A stretch of 64,000 nt of DNA from Thermohalobaculum sp039513195. GTDB lineage: Bacteria > Pseudomonadota > Alphaproteobacteria > Rhodobacterales > Rhodobacteraceae. The stretch is taken from assembly GCA_039513195.1 (NCBI GenBank), contig JBCCRM010000004.1, positions 1 to 64,000 on the forward strand, given 5' to 3'. A program made the translations under genes and the position numbers. Of this stretch, positions 34,303 to 43,394 are shown one piece after another. Numbering within the stretch: the first letter of the stretch is position 1; each line of letters opens with the position of its first letter. The notes under the pieces are model-generated. The model was not told the origin of the DNA, made no database searches, and worked only from the letters and a program-made list of their open reading frames with translations.

Positions 34303-35748
34303 ATGACCGAGCAGACGGAGACCACCGCGCCGACGCCAGCTGCGAGCAGCGCAAGCGAGGACAGGCCCGGCACGATCCCCTTGCAACTGGTCGAAGCCGA
34401 GGGGCTCGGGGCAGCACTGGGCGCGCTGCCGGAGCGTGACCGCGCCTGGGCGGAAGCCCATGGCTTTGCCGCGAAGCTTGGACAGTCGCTGATGCTCCCT
34501 TCCGACAGCGGCGGCCTGGCCCGGGTGCTGGTCGGCTGGGGATCCGAGCAGGAACGCCGGCGCGAGCGGTTCCATCTTGGCCGCTTCGCGCGCACCGCCC
34601 CGGCGGGCACGTATCGGCTGGAAACGCCGCTCTCTCCCCCGGATGCCGAGGAAGCGGCCCTCGGCTGGCTGCTCGCCCGCTATGCCTATGACCGCTATCG
34701 CAGCCGGGCGTCGGAGAGCGAGGCGCATCTGATCGCGCCAGACGGGATCGACCGCCAGCGCCTAGGCCTTATCGCCGAGGGGGTGTTCATCACCCGCGAC
34801 CTGATCAACACGCCGGCCAACGATATGGGGCCCGCGGCCCTGGAACATGCCGCGCGCCGGATCGCTGACCGCCACGGGGCGGAGACCACGGCGATCAAGG
34901 GCGACGACCTGCTCGACGCCAATTTGCCGATGATCCACACGGTGGGCCGGGCGGCGGCGCAGGACCCGCGGCTGATCGACATTCGCTGGGGCGCAGCCGA
35001 TGCGCCCTTGGTGACGATCGTCGGCAAAGGTGTGTGCTTCGATACCGGCGGGTTGAACCTGAAGCCCGGCGGCTCGATGGGGTTGATGAAGAAGGATATG
35101 GGCGGTGCCGCCTCGGCCCTGGGGCTTGCCCATATGATCATGGCGCTCGGGTTGTCCCTGCGCCTCCGGGTGCTGATCCCGGCGGTGGAGAATACGGTGT
35201 CCGCAGGGTCGTTCCGGCCGGGCGATGTGCTGCGGTCCCGCAAGGGCCTGACGGTGGAGGTCAACAACACCGATGCGGAGGGGCGGCTGATCCTCGCCGA
35301 TGCGCTGACCCTCGCCTCGGAAGAGGCGCCGGAGCTGATCCTGGATCTCGCCACCCTGACCGGCGCGGCGCGGGTCGCGCTCGGCCCCGACCTGGTGCCG
35401 TTCTACACGGCGGACAACCGGCTGGCGCAGGACCTAACCGCAGCGTCGGTAGCTGTTGCGGATCCGCTTTGGCGGATGCCTCTTTGGCCGGCCTACGAGG
35501 CGGAGATCGAGCCGGATATCGCCGATCTCGACAATGCGCCCTCGGGCGGCATGGCGGGCTCGATCACCGCGGCGCTGTTCCTGCAGCGCTTCGTCGACCA
35601 AAAGGCCTGGGCGCATTTCGACATCTATGGCTGGACGCCAAAGCCGCGGCCGGGACGGCCCAAGGGCGGCGAGGCCCAGGCGATCCGTGCCATCATCGCG
35701 TTGTTGGAGACGCGCTACCCGGCCGGCCGGGCCGCAGCCGATGCTTGA
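34303..35748 (+). CDS. Leucyl aminopeptidase family protein (M17)
   Basis: M17 peptidases remove N-terminal residues with two zinc ions. The 481-residue protein has the metal-site blocks GKGVCFDTGGLNLKP, KKDMGGAASAL and NNTDAEGRLILADAL, which supply the Lys, Asp, Glu and Arg of the active site. The N-terminal domain is weakly conserved, as usual. The ATG at 34303 is preferred. Its last eight bases overlap the NlpC/P60 gene, so the two are translationally coupled. Confidence 0.9.
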   Translation: MTEQTETTAPTPAASSASEDRPGTIPLQLVEAEGLGAALGALPERDRAWAEAHGFAAKLGQSLMLPSDSGGLARVLVGWGSEQERRRERFHLGRFARTAPAGTYRLETPLSPPDAEEAALGWLLARYAYDRYRSRASESEAHLIAPDGIDRQRLGLIAEGVFITRDLINTPANDMGPAALEHAARRIADRHGAETTAIKGDDLLDANLPMIHTVGRAAAQDPRLIDIRWGAADAPLVTIVGKGVCFDTGGLNLKPGGSMGLMKKDMGGAASALGLAHMIMALGLSLRLRVLIPAVENTVSAGSFRPGDVLRSRKGLTVEVNNTDAEGRLILADALTLASEEAPELILDLATLTGAARVALGPDLVPFYTADNRLAQDLTAASVAVADPLWRMPLWPAYEAEIEPDIADLDNAPSGGMAGSITAALFLQRFVDQKAWAHFDIYGWTPKPRPGRPKGGEAQAIRAIIALLETRYPAGRAAADA

Positions 35749-36613
35749 ACAGGCCGCCAAGGCCGATCCCCGGCTGCTGCCAGCGCGGCCGGATGTGGCC
35801 GCCGCCCATCTGCGGGAGACGGTGACGGCCGACCGCTATGCCGACGGGGTGGCGATGGCCGTCTCGGTCCCAGTGGCGTCCCTGACCATGACCGCGGATC
35901 CGGGCGCGGGCACGGCAACGCAGCTTTTGTTCGGCGAGCGTTTCACCGCCTATGACACTGCGGCGGACCTCGCCTGGGGTCAGGCGGCGGATGGCTATGT
36001 GGGCTATCTGCCGCGGGCCTGCCTGGTGCCGGCGGACCGGCGCGCAACCCATCGGGTCGCGGCGCTGATGACGCATGTCTATCCGGAACCGGACATCAAG
36101 CGCCCGCCGGTGGGCCAACTCTGCTTCGGCGCCCTGATCGCCGCAACTGCCGAGGATCCGCGCTTTGTCGAGCTGGCCGATGGCGGCCATGTCCCGGCGC
36201 AGCACTTGGTCCCGCGGGAGGAACCGGCCGCCGATTGGGTGGCGGAGGCGGAGCGCTTTCTCGGCGCCCCCTATCTCTGGGGCGGGCGCAGCCCCGCGGG
36301 GCTCGACTGTTCGGCGCTGGTGCAGCTTGCTCTGCAGGCGGCGGGGCAGCACTGCCCCCGCGACAGCGACATGCAGGAAGCGGCGCTCGGCCGCGATATC
36401 GATCCGGATGGCGCGCTGGCCCGCGGCGACATCGTGTTCTGGCGCGGCCATGTCGGCATCATGCTGGGGGCTAGCCGGCTGCTGCATGCGAATGCCCATC
36501 ACATGGCCGTGGCGGTGGAACCCTTGGCCCGTACGCGCAAGCGGCTTTTGGCCGGCGGCGATGGCCCGGTGACCCGGGCAGCCCGCCTCGACGCTGCCAT
36601 GTTGACACGCTAG
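35741..36613 (+). CDS. NlpC/P60 peptidoglycan endopeptidase
   Basis: The 290-residue protein cleaves peptide stems of murein or related gamma-D-Glu bonds. Residues from about 30 to 160 look like SH3b repeats (QAADGYVGYLPRACLV). The NlpC/P60 domain has Cys190 in GLDCSALVQLAL and His237 in RGHVGIMLGAS, with HANAHHMAVAVE closing it. No signal peptide is visible, so it may be cytoplasmic and act on recycled murein peptides. This fits its coupling to the leucyl aminopeptidase upstream. Confidence 0.88.
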   Translation: MLEQAAKADPRLLPARPDVAAAHLRETVTADRYADGVAMAVSVPVASLTMTADPGAGTATQLLFGERFTAYDTAADLAWGQAADGYVGYLPRACLVPADRRATHRVAALMTHVYPEPDIKRPPVGQLCFGALIAATAEDPRFVELADGGHVPAQHLVPREEPAADWVAEAERFLGAPYLWGGRSPAGLDCSALVQLALQAAGQHCPRDSDMQEAALGRDIDPDGALARGDIVFWRGHVGIMLGASRLLHANAHHMAVAVEPLARTRKRLLAGGDGPVTRAARLDAAMLTR

Positions 36614-36650
36614 GGTAGACTAATAACGAGCAGACAAGGACAAAACCGCG

Positions 36651-38132
36651 ATGAACAGCGAGACGCGCCGCGCCCGTTTCCCTTTGGGCCCGACCGTCTG
36701 CGCCTGCCTGGCGCTGACGGTGCAGGCCGGGTGGGCCGGGTCGCCCGAGGAAGCGCCGAACCCGCCCTTGAAACCCATCCTGCTGGCCGAGGCGAATGTC
36801 GCGCCGCGAAGCGCCCCGCAGCCAACGGCCCAAGGCCCCGCGCCGGTGCAAGCGCCGCAACCGGCGAGCCATGGCAGCCGCACTGGCCGCGGCTCCTCGC
36901 GGGCCGAGCTGTTTGCGCCGTCGCCGCCGCCGCGCCCAGGCGAAATTGCAACGGCGGAACTGGGGGCCGGCGCGGCGTCGTCGAAAACCCTCGCGGGCGC
37001 GACGCAGAGTTTTGTGGACTGGCGCGCCGGTTTCCGGCAGCGCGCGCTGTCCCAGGGCGTCGATAGCGGGTTGTTCGACCGGGCTTTTTCGGGCATCACG
37101 CCGTCCGCACGGGTGCTTGAGCTGGACCGCTTTCAGCCGGAGTTCTCTCGCCCATTGTGGGAGTATCTGGATCGCGCGGTCTCCGAAACCCGGATCTCCA
37201 ACGGACGCAGGCTGGCCGCCGAATACGCCACGACGATGCGTATGATCGAGGAGCGGCACGGCGTCGACGGCAACATCGTGCTGGCGATCTGGGGGATCGA
37301 AAGCGCCTACGGCGCCGATTATGGCAATATCCCGGTGATCCGCAGCCTGGCGACGTTGGCCCATGACGGTCGCCGCCGCGGCTTTGCCGAGCAGGAACTG
37401 CTGTCGGCGTTGCGGATCCTCGCGGCCGGCGATGTGACGCCGGAACGGATGGTCGGGTCCTGGGCGGGCGCGATGGGTCACACCCAATTCATTCCGTCGA
37501 GCTATCTGTCCCGTGCAGTGGATTTCGACGGGGACGGACGGCGCGACGTCTGGGCCGCCGACCCGTCGGACGCGCTCGCCTCCGCCGCCAACTATCTGGC
37601 CCGCGCTGGGTGGCAGCGGGGCGCACCGGCGGTGGTCGAGCTGCGCCTGCCACAGGGGTTCGACTATGGCCTTGCCGCCGACGGGGTGCGACGCGACGCG
37701 GCGGCGTGGAGCGCGCTCGGCATCACCGCGATCGACGGCACGTCGCTTCCGCAGGGCAAGGCGGTTGAAATCCTGATCCCCGCGGGCAGCCGCGGCCCGG
37801 CCTTTGCCGCCTACCCAAACTTCCGGGTGATCAAGCGGTACAACAACGCGACCTCCTACGCGCTGGCGGTCGCGCATTTGGCCGAGCGGATCGGCGGCGG
37901 CAACCCCTTCGTGGCGGGCTGGCCACGGGCGGACCGGCCGCTGGCCCGCGACGAGATTGTCGAGATCCAGCGCCGCCTCACCAGCCTCGGCTTCGACACC
38001 CGTGGGACGGACGGGATCATCGGCCCGCTGACCCGCGCCGCCGTGCGCCGGTTCCAGGAAAGCCGCGGCAAGGTGCCGGACGGCTATGTCTCCGCCACGC
38101 TGTTGGACGAGGTGCGCCGGTCCGGCAGCTAG
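36651..38132 (+). CDS. Lytic murein transglycosylase (MltB-like)
   Basis: The 493-residue protein cuts glycan strands with formation of 1,6-anhydro ends. It has a signal-like N-terminus (FPLGPTVCACLALTVQAG) and a Pro/Ala-rich linker to about residue 115. The transglycosylase domain has the catalytic Glu217 in WGIESAYGADYGNIP and MGHTQFIPSSYL. A C-terminal peptidoglycan-binding domain is at about 425-490 (LTSLGFDTRGTDGIIGPLTR). It starts 37 bases after the NlpC/P60 gene, after AAGGA. Confidence 0.9.
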   Translation: MNSETRRARFPLGPTVCACLALTVQAGWAGSPEEAPNPPLKPILLAEANVAPRSAPQPTAQGPAPVQAPQPASHGSRTGRGSSRAELFAPSPPPRPGEIATAELGAGAASSKTLAGATQSFVDWRAGFRQRALSQGVDSGLFDRAFSGITPSARVLELDRFQPEFSRPLWEYLDRAVSETRISNGRRLAAEYATTMRMIEERHGVDGNIVLAIWGIESAYGADYGNIPVIRSLATLAHDGRRRGFAEQELLSALRILAAGDVTPERMVGSWAGAMGHTQFIPSSYLSRAVDFDGDGRRDVWAADPSDALASAANYLARAGWQRGAPAVVELRLPQGFDYGLAADGVRRDAAAWSALGITAIDGTSLPQGKAVEILIPAGSRGPAFAAYPNFRVIKRYNNATSYALAVAHLAERIGGGNPFVAGWPRADRPLARDEIVEIQRRLTSLGFDTRGTDGIIGPLTRAAVRRFQESRGKVPDGYVSATLLDEVRRSGS

Positions 38133-38399
38133 AGCGGTATCCGACCCGACGCAGCCCCTTGCCTATTCGGTCGCCAGGGTGCCAGCCTGGAAGGCGTTCG
38201 GGCCCATGGCATCGTCGAGGGCCCATCTGTCCCGGAAGGGGCATTGGGTTGCAGCGGTCGGATCTACTCCTCCGCCCACACCCCACCTGAAACCGCACAG
38301 TGTCGATTTCCGCTCCGGCAAGGTCGCTGCCCCCGGCGCGGGTTTTCGCCCAGGGCGCGAAAGTCGGCATCGAGAGTTGAGAACCCGGGGGAGGCTCCG

Positions 38400-40889
38400 A
38401 TGAGGACGCAAGCGAGGGCTGTTGTCGTGGGCGGCGGCGCGGTCGGCTGTTCGATCGCCTATCACCTTGCCAAGGCGGGCTGGACCGACACGGTGCTGTT
38501 GGAGCGGGACGAGCTGACCTCCGGCTCCACCTGGCACGCCGCGGGGCTGCTGCCGCTTTTCAACATGTCCTATGCGGTGAGCCACATCCACCTGCATTCG
38601 GTCGAGCTCTACAAGCAGCTCGAGGAGGAGACCGGCCTCAATCCTGGCTTTTCGGTTGTCGGCAATCTGCGCATGGCTCAGAGCCAGGAGCGGCTGGACG
38701 AGTATATGCTTTATGCCTCGACCGGCGAGACCGCAGGCGTGCCCTTCGAATGGCTCTCGCCCAGCGAGATTAAGGACCGGTTCCCCCTGGTGCGGACCGA
38801 AGATCTGGTCGGCGCAATCTACCACCCGACCGATGGCTATATTAATCCCGCCGATGTCACCCAGGCGCTCGCGAAGGGCGCGCGGCAGCGGGGCGTGGAG
38901 ATCCATCGCCGGGCCCAGGTCGACAATTTCCGCCGCAAGAACGGCCATTGGGTGGTCGAGGGGCGGATGATGGCCGAGAAGGGCGGCAATCTGATCGGCT
39001 CGGAGGAGGTCTTCGAGATCGAGGCCGAGCATGTGGTCACCGCCACCGGCAACCATGCGCAGCGCACCGCAGCGATGATCGGCTGCTACATCCCCGCAAT
39101 CCCGGTCGAGCACCAATACATCGTCACCGAGCCGGACCCGGAACTGGTGCAATGGCGGACAACCAATGGCGAGCATCCGGTGCTGCGCGATGCCGACGCC
39201 AAGTGGTATGTGCGCGAGGAACGCGGCGGCTGGATCCTGGGGCCCTATGAGCGCGGCGCCCCCGCCTGGGCGGTCCATGGCGTGCCGGAGACGTTCCGCG
39301 CCGACCTTCTCCAGCTCGACCTGGAGCGGATCGAGGAGGAATACGCCTCGATGATCCACCGCATCCCCAGCTCCGAGACCTGCGGGCTGAAGGACGACTA
39401 TAACGGCCCGATCTGCTACACGCCCGACGGCAACCCCCTGGTCGGCCCGGCGCCGGGCGTTCCGAACTTCTGGTTTGCCGAAGGCTTCAGCTTCGGCATC
39501 ACCGCGGCGGGCGGCACCGGGCACTACCTGGCGCAGGTGATGACCGAGGGCGAGGCGGAGATCGATATGTGGTCCCTCGACCCGCGCCGCTATGGCCGTT
39601 GGGTCAACCGCGAATACGCCGCCCGCAAGAACGAGGAGGCGTATGAGCATGTCTATATCCTCCATCACCCGGACGAGGAGCGCCCAGCCTGCCGCCCCCT
39701 GCGCACCGCGCCCTGCTATGATCGGATGGCGGCCCGGGGCGCACAATTCGGCCAGGTGAACGGGTGGGAACGGCCGAACTACTTCGCACCCGAGGGTTTT
39801 TCCGACCATGACAGCCGGTCCTTCCGCCGCGGTGGTTGGTGGCAGTATGCGGTGGCTGAGGCCAAAGCGGTCCGGGAGGGTGTGGGCCTCTTCGACGCCT
39901 CCGCCTTCACCAAGCATGTGCTGAAGGGGCCGGGGGCGACGGCCTTCCTCGACTGGTTGACCTGCAACAAGCTGCCCCGGGTTGGCCGCATCAACTTGAC
40001 CTATGCGCTGACCGATGCGGGCACCGTGCGGACCGAGCTGACCATCGTGCGCCAGGCGGAGGACGCCTACTACCTGGTCACCGCCGGCGCCGCGCAGGCC
40101 TATGACGGCGACTATCTGGCGAAGATGGTCGAGGCCAAGACGTCCGAGTTCGGGCCGATGTTCCTGATGGATGTCACGTCGATGTACGGGGTCTTTGCCA
40201 TTGCCGGACCGAAGAGCCGGGAGGTGCTGCGCTCTCTGGTCGTGGATGCCGACCCGGCGACGGCGCTGTCGAACAAACGGTTTCCCTGGCTGTCGGCGCG
40301 GCAGTTGGACCTGAAGCTCTGCCCGACCACGGCGATCCGGGTCGCCTATACCGGCGAGCTGGGTTGGGAGTTGCACCACCCGGTGGAGATGCAGAACTAT
40401 CTCTTCGATCGGCTGATGGAGGCGGGCGAGCCCCACGGCCTGACGCTCTGCGGGGCGCGAGCGCAGAACTGGCTGCGCCAGGAAAAGAGCTATCGGGCAT
40501 TCGGCGCCGATCTCGGCCGGGATGCGACGCCGTTGGAAAGCGGGCTCGACCGGTTCGTGGATCTGACCAAGGACTTTAAAGGCAAGGCCGCGATGGAGAC
40601 GACCGGCATCCGGGCGGCCTGCGTCACCCTTTTGATCGATGGGCCGCAGGATGCCGACCCCTGGGGCCGCGAGGCGCTGCTGGTCGATGGGCGGAAGGTC
40701 GGGCGCCTGACCTCGGGTGGCTATTCCGTCACCCATGGCAAGCAGATCGGCATCGGCTATGTAGAGCCCGCTTTCGCGAAGCCCGGTCGAAAGCTAGACC
40801 TCCGCATGTTCCGGGAGCTTTACCCGGCAGAGGTTGTGGAGGAGAGCCCCTATGACCCACAGAACGCGAAGATCCGGCTGGACGGTTAG
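38400..40889 (+). CDS. Dimethylglycine dehydrogenase-like FAD/GcvT enzyme
   Basis: The 829-residue protein is an FAD-dependent oxidoreductase joined to a GcvT-type tetrahydrofolate aminomethyltransferase domain. Residues 9-14 give the FAD loop (VVGGGAVGCS), and His46 in GSTWHAAGLL aligns with the covalent-FAD histidine of dimethylglycine dehydrogenase. The GcvT half includes FDASAFTKHVLKGPGA, VAYTGELGWELHHP and YSVTHGKQIGIGYV. Sarcosine, dimethylglycine or a related N-methyl amine is the likely substrate, with electrons going to ETF. The ATG at 38400 has GGGGGAGG upstream. The 267-base leader (38133-38399) holds no gene. Confidence 0.88.
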   Translation: MRTQARAVVVGGGAVGCSIAYHLAKAGWTDTVLLERDELTSGSTWHAAGLLPLFNMSYAVSHIHLHSVELYKQLEEETGLNPGFSVVGNLRMAQSQERLDEYMLYASTGETAGVPFEWLSPSEIKDRFPLVRTEDLVGAIYHPTDGYINPADVTQALAKGARQRGVEIHRRAQVDNFRRKNGHWVVEGRMMAEKGGNLIGSEEVFEIEAEHVVTATGNHAQRTAAMIGCYIPAIPVEHQYIVTEPDPELVQWRTTNGEHPVLRDADAKWYVREERGGWILGPYERGAPAWAVHGVPETFRADLLQLDLERIEEEYASMIHRIPSSETCGLKDDYNGPICYTPDGNPLVGPAPGVPNFWFAEGFSFGITAAGGTGHYLAQVMTEGEAEIDMWSLDPRRYGRWVNREYAARKNEEAYEHVYILHHPDEERPACRPLRTAPCYDRMAARGAQFGQVNGWERPNYFAPEGFSDHDSRSFRRGGWWQYAVAEAKAVREGVGLFDASAFTKHVLKGPGATAFLDWLTCNKLPRVGRINLTYALTDAGTVRTELTIVRQAEDAYYLVTAGAAQAYDGDYLAKMVEAKTSEFGPMFLMDVTSMYGVFAIAGPKSREVLRSLVVDADPATALSNKRFPWLSARQLDLKLCPTTAIRVAYTGELGWELHHPVEMQNYLFDRLMEAGEPHGLTLCGARAQNWLRQEKSYRAFGADLGRDATPLESGLDRFVDLTKDFKGKAAMETTGIRAACVTLLIDGPQDADPWGREALLVDGRKVGRLTSGGYSVTHGKQIGIGYVEPAFAKPGRKLDLRMFRELYPAEVVEESPYDPQNAKIRLDG

Positions 40890-41619
40890 GGGCGCCTGCC
40901 TGGCTTTGGCCCTGGCGTCGGTTCTTGCGGCACCCGGGGCGCGGGCTGATTTCCTGCCGCTAGACGGCATCTTGCGGATCCCCGACGGGTTCCGCTTTCC
41001 GCCTGGCAGCCGCCTGATCGTCGAGCTGGTGGATATCAGCGGGGCGGAGGCCGTGGTCCTCGCCTCCGTCGCCGTGAAGCCCGGCCGCGACGATCTGTTG
41101 GACTTCCAGCTCAGCTACGACACCGAGATGATCACCCGGAAGTCAGGCTATCGGCTGCGGGCACGGGCGGTGGATGACGGGCATGTGCTGCTCCGCTCCG
41201 TGCGCTCCGTGCCGGTTTTGGGCGAGGTGCCGGCCTATTCGGTCGAGATCGTGCTGGAGACGCTGCGCCTGACGGAGGGTGGCGGCGGCCCGGTCGGGCC
41301 CGATTGGCGGGCGGTGGAAATCGACGACGAGGCGGCACTCACGGTGACCAGCGCGACCCTGATCCTGGGAGAGGACGGGCGGGCAAGCGGCAGCACCGGT
41401 TGCAACCGCTTTCAGGGCGGATTTCAAGTGACCGGCGACAGCCTTACATTCGGGCGCTTTGCGGTGACCCGGCGGGGCTGCACCACGGCGATTGCTGGGC
41501 AAGAGAAGCGCTATCTCCGCGCACTGAGCGATGTGAGCGGATTTCGCCGCAGCGGTGACCGACTGATCCTCACCGATGCGGCGGGGGCGGAGATTCTACG
41601 CTTCGAGCGCACCCGGTAG
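40852..41619 (+). CDS. Exported YbaY-META (HslJ) two-domain protein
   Basis: The 255-residue protein has a signal peptide (GACLALALASVLAAPGARA). Its first domain resembles the YbaY lipoprotein fold (RFPPGSRLIVELVDISGAEAV and YRLRARAVDDGHV). The second is a META/HslJ domain (ASGSTGCNRFQGGFQVTGD, then FAVTRRGCTTAI). Both occur singly in envelope proteins; together they suggest a stress or envelope role. The ATG at 40852 has GGAGGAG upstream and lies inside the end of the dehydrogenase gene (38-base overlap). Confidence 0.8.
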   Translation: MTHRTRRSGWTVRGACLALALASVLAAPGARADFLPLDGILRIPDGFRFPPGSRLIVELVDISGAEAVVLASVAVKPGRDDLLDFQLSYDTEMITRKSGYRLRARAVDDGHVLLRSVRSVPVLGEVPAYSVEIVLETLRLTEGGGGPVGPDWRAVEIDDEAALTVTSATLILGEDGRASGSTGCNRFQGGFQVTGDSLTFGRFAVTRRGCTTAIAGQEKRYLRALSDVSGFRRSGDRLILTDAAGAEILRFERTR

Positions 41620-41673
41620 CGCGCAGTCTGGCCAGCGAAGCGCCGGTACGAGGCCCGCGAGCCAAATCAGTGC

Positions 41674-42360
41674 TCAATTCAGGGCGGGCTCCCTAATCCC
41701 CGTCGCACCGTAGGAGAAGCCCGGCAAATTGTACTTCCCTAGTAAGCTGCCGCGACCCGTCTGTGTATCGATGGAGATCATTTCGTTCTGCTCGGTCAGC
41801 CCGAAGAGCTCGCCGTTTTGGGCGACGAGACCATAGACGTGGCGAAAGCCGATCTCCCCAATTGCTCTGGACTTTCGCGCCTTTAGATCGAAGACGTACA
41901 AAATATCGGTCTGATCGGTATGAAGGGACGTCGCGTATAACTGCGAGCCGAGGAACGCAATGTCCCCAGAAGAGTCAAACCCATCCACACTCATAAGGAG
42001 GCTGGGTTCGGCCGTATCTTTGTCGATTTGATACAAAATATTGTTCCCAGCGCCGAAGAGCCGGTCATTTTCATCAAAAGCCAATGCGTTGATGAAGACG
42101 CCAACCGCGCCAATCCGCACCAACTGCATCGAATTTGGGCGGGTGCGGTACAGCCCGCTAAAGCCTGTGATGCCGTAGAAATTACCCGAAGCCGAGACGG
42201 ACACATCGAAGAATTCAGGGGTCTCATAACGCTCGACAGTCTCGCCAGTTTCGACGTCAAGTTCGTAGAGGCCGCCAAACTTCTTGGAGATTGCGATTCC
42301 TTGAGCGTTCGCAATGCTATAGGAAATCGAGAACAGCACGAAGATGAGCGATCTGAACAT
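41674..42360 (-). CDS. Secreted propeller-like protein, lower GC, unknown
   Basis: The 228-residue protein has a signal peptide (FRSLIFVLFSISYSIANA) and then repeats of short beta-type units (GGLYELDVETGETV, LYQIDKDT, ILYVFDLKARKSRAI, MISIDTQTGRGSLLG). Each reads like a blade of a beta-propeller. The gene is markedly lower in GC than its neighbours, as is its upstream region to about 42540, which suggests horizontal transfer. No family is recognised. Confidence 0.6.
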   Translation of the reverse strand: MFRSLIFVLFSISYSIANAQGIAISKKFGGLYELDVETGETVERYETPEFFDVSVSASGNFYGITGFSGLYRTRPNSMQLVRIGAVGVFINALAFDENDRLFGAGNNILYQIDKDTAEPSLLMSVDGFDSSGDIAFLGSQLYATSLHTDQTDILYVFDLKARKSRAIGEIGFRHVYGLVAQNGELFGLTEQNEMISIDTQTGRGSLLGKYNLPGFSYGATGIREPALN

Positions 42361-42679
42361 CGAGCTCTCCAGCGGTGATTTCGAAAATGCCGTGGGTAAG
42401 CAGCAATTTTAGCAAACAGCCTGACGGCCATCTTGGCCGGCCCAGGTCACTCAATCCCAAACTGCCCAAGCTGGCGCGTCTTAAGTGTCGAAATTATGAA
42501 AAATCGAGCGCAATTCTCTGCGCATGCTAGATAATCTGCGTTCCTCGCGACCTGTTGCGGAGCTGGTCCAGATGCCTGACCGGATAGGTGGCTTTCAGCG
42601 GCCCGGGCCCCATCGCGCTGGGGCGGGGCCGGCAAAATGGGGTGGCAACCAACAAGGCGCCGCGCGACAGTCGCGCCGT
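42361..42679. other. 319-base intergenic region, AT-rich in part
   Basis: The left part (42361-42540) is AT-rich and is the upstream region of the low-GC secreted gene. The right part holds a short hairpin, GCGCGA-CAG-TCGCGC at 42662-42676, just after the DUF937 stop. There is no T-run, so it is a weak terminator candidate. I see no other gene. Confidence 0.45.
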
Positions 42680-43282
42680 CTACTTGATGAAGCGTTCGAG
42701 CACGTCGTCGAGCGCCGAGCCGTCACCGTCCGCATCCAGCATCTTGGTCAGCATATCCAGCGCGCCGCCTTGGCTGCCGTCACCGCTGCCGCCGCCACCG
42801 AGGAGCGAGCCGACCATGCCCATGACCCCGCCACCACCAGCCCCGCCGAGAAGCCCCTGTAGCATATTGTCCGGCATTTGCTTCTGCATTCCACCCTGCA
42901 GCATCGCAGCCAGGGCCGGAAGGAATTGCGATACCTGATCGACCCCGGCGCCCGTTCGGTTTGCCGCCTCCGCCGCCAGATCAGTGGTCGCTTCCTGCGA
43001 GCCGAGGATCTGCGCAAGGAAATCCTGGCCCGCCGCCTGAGCCTCCGGCTCCGCCGCTGCGACGGGATTGTCGAGATAGACGGCCTTGTCCTCGCCCGTC
43101 AGCGCCGCGGCCATCGTCTCCGTTCCGCCCGCCGCCACGCGCTTTTTGGCGCCGGATGCGATCGCCGGCGCCAGCATCTCGGTCAGCTGCTGCGCGTGGG
43201 CCTGGTCCATCCCGAGCTTTTCGGCCAACTGGCCAAGGCCCTGACCGCCCTGCGCCTGCATCAACATGTTGAGCAAAGACAT
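42680..43282 (-). CDS. DUF937 family protein
   Basis: The 200-residue protein is Gly- and Ala-rich and alternates short helices with glycine runs (GLLGGAGGGGVMGMVGSLLG). It ends LTKMLDADGDGSALDDVLERF, which looks like a DUF937/YidB-type fold. No signal or membrane segment is clear. It stands alone upstream of a hairpin. Confidence 0.7.
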   Translation of the reverse strand: MSLLNMLMQAQGGQGLGQLAEKLGMDQAHAQQLTEMLAPAIASGAKKRVAAGGTETMAAALTGEDKAVYLDNPVAAAEPEAQAAGQDFLAQILGSQEATTDLAAEAANRTGAGVDQVSQFLPALAAMLQGGMQKQMPDNMLQGLLGGAGGGGVMGMVGSLLGGGGSGDGSQGGALDMLTKMLDADGDGSALDDVLERFIK

Positions 43283-43394
43283 CTCAAGCCTCCCCGATGC
43301 CGTTTCATTGGGGAGGCGCTAGCATGTTTATGATTGGAAATCACGCAGCACGGTACAACCCTGCGCTGCATGGAGGCCGAGGCCGGAGGGCGGA

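Noticed and set aside
38163..40736. A minus-strand open frame of 857 codons opposite the dimethylglycine dehydrogenase-like gene
   Set aside because: It is an antisense frame kept open by high GC codon bias. It shows no motifs, and the plus-strand gene has strong FAD and GcvT blocks across the same bases.
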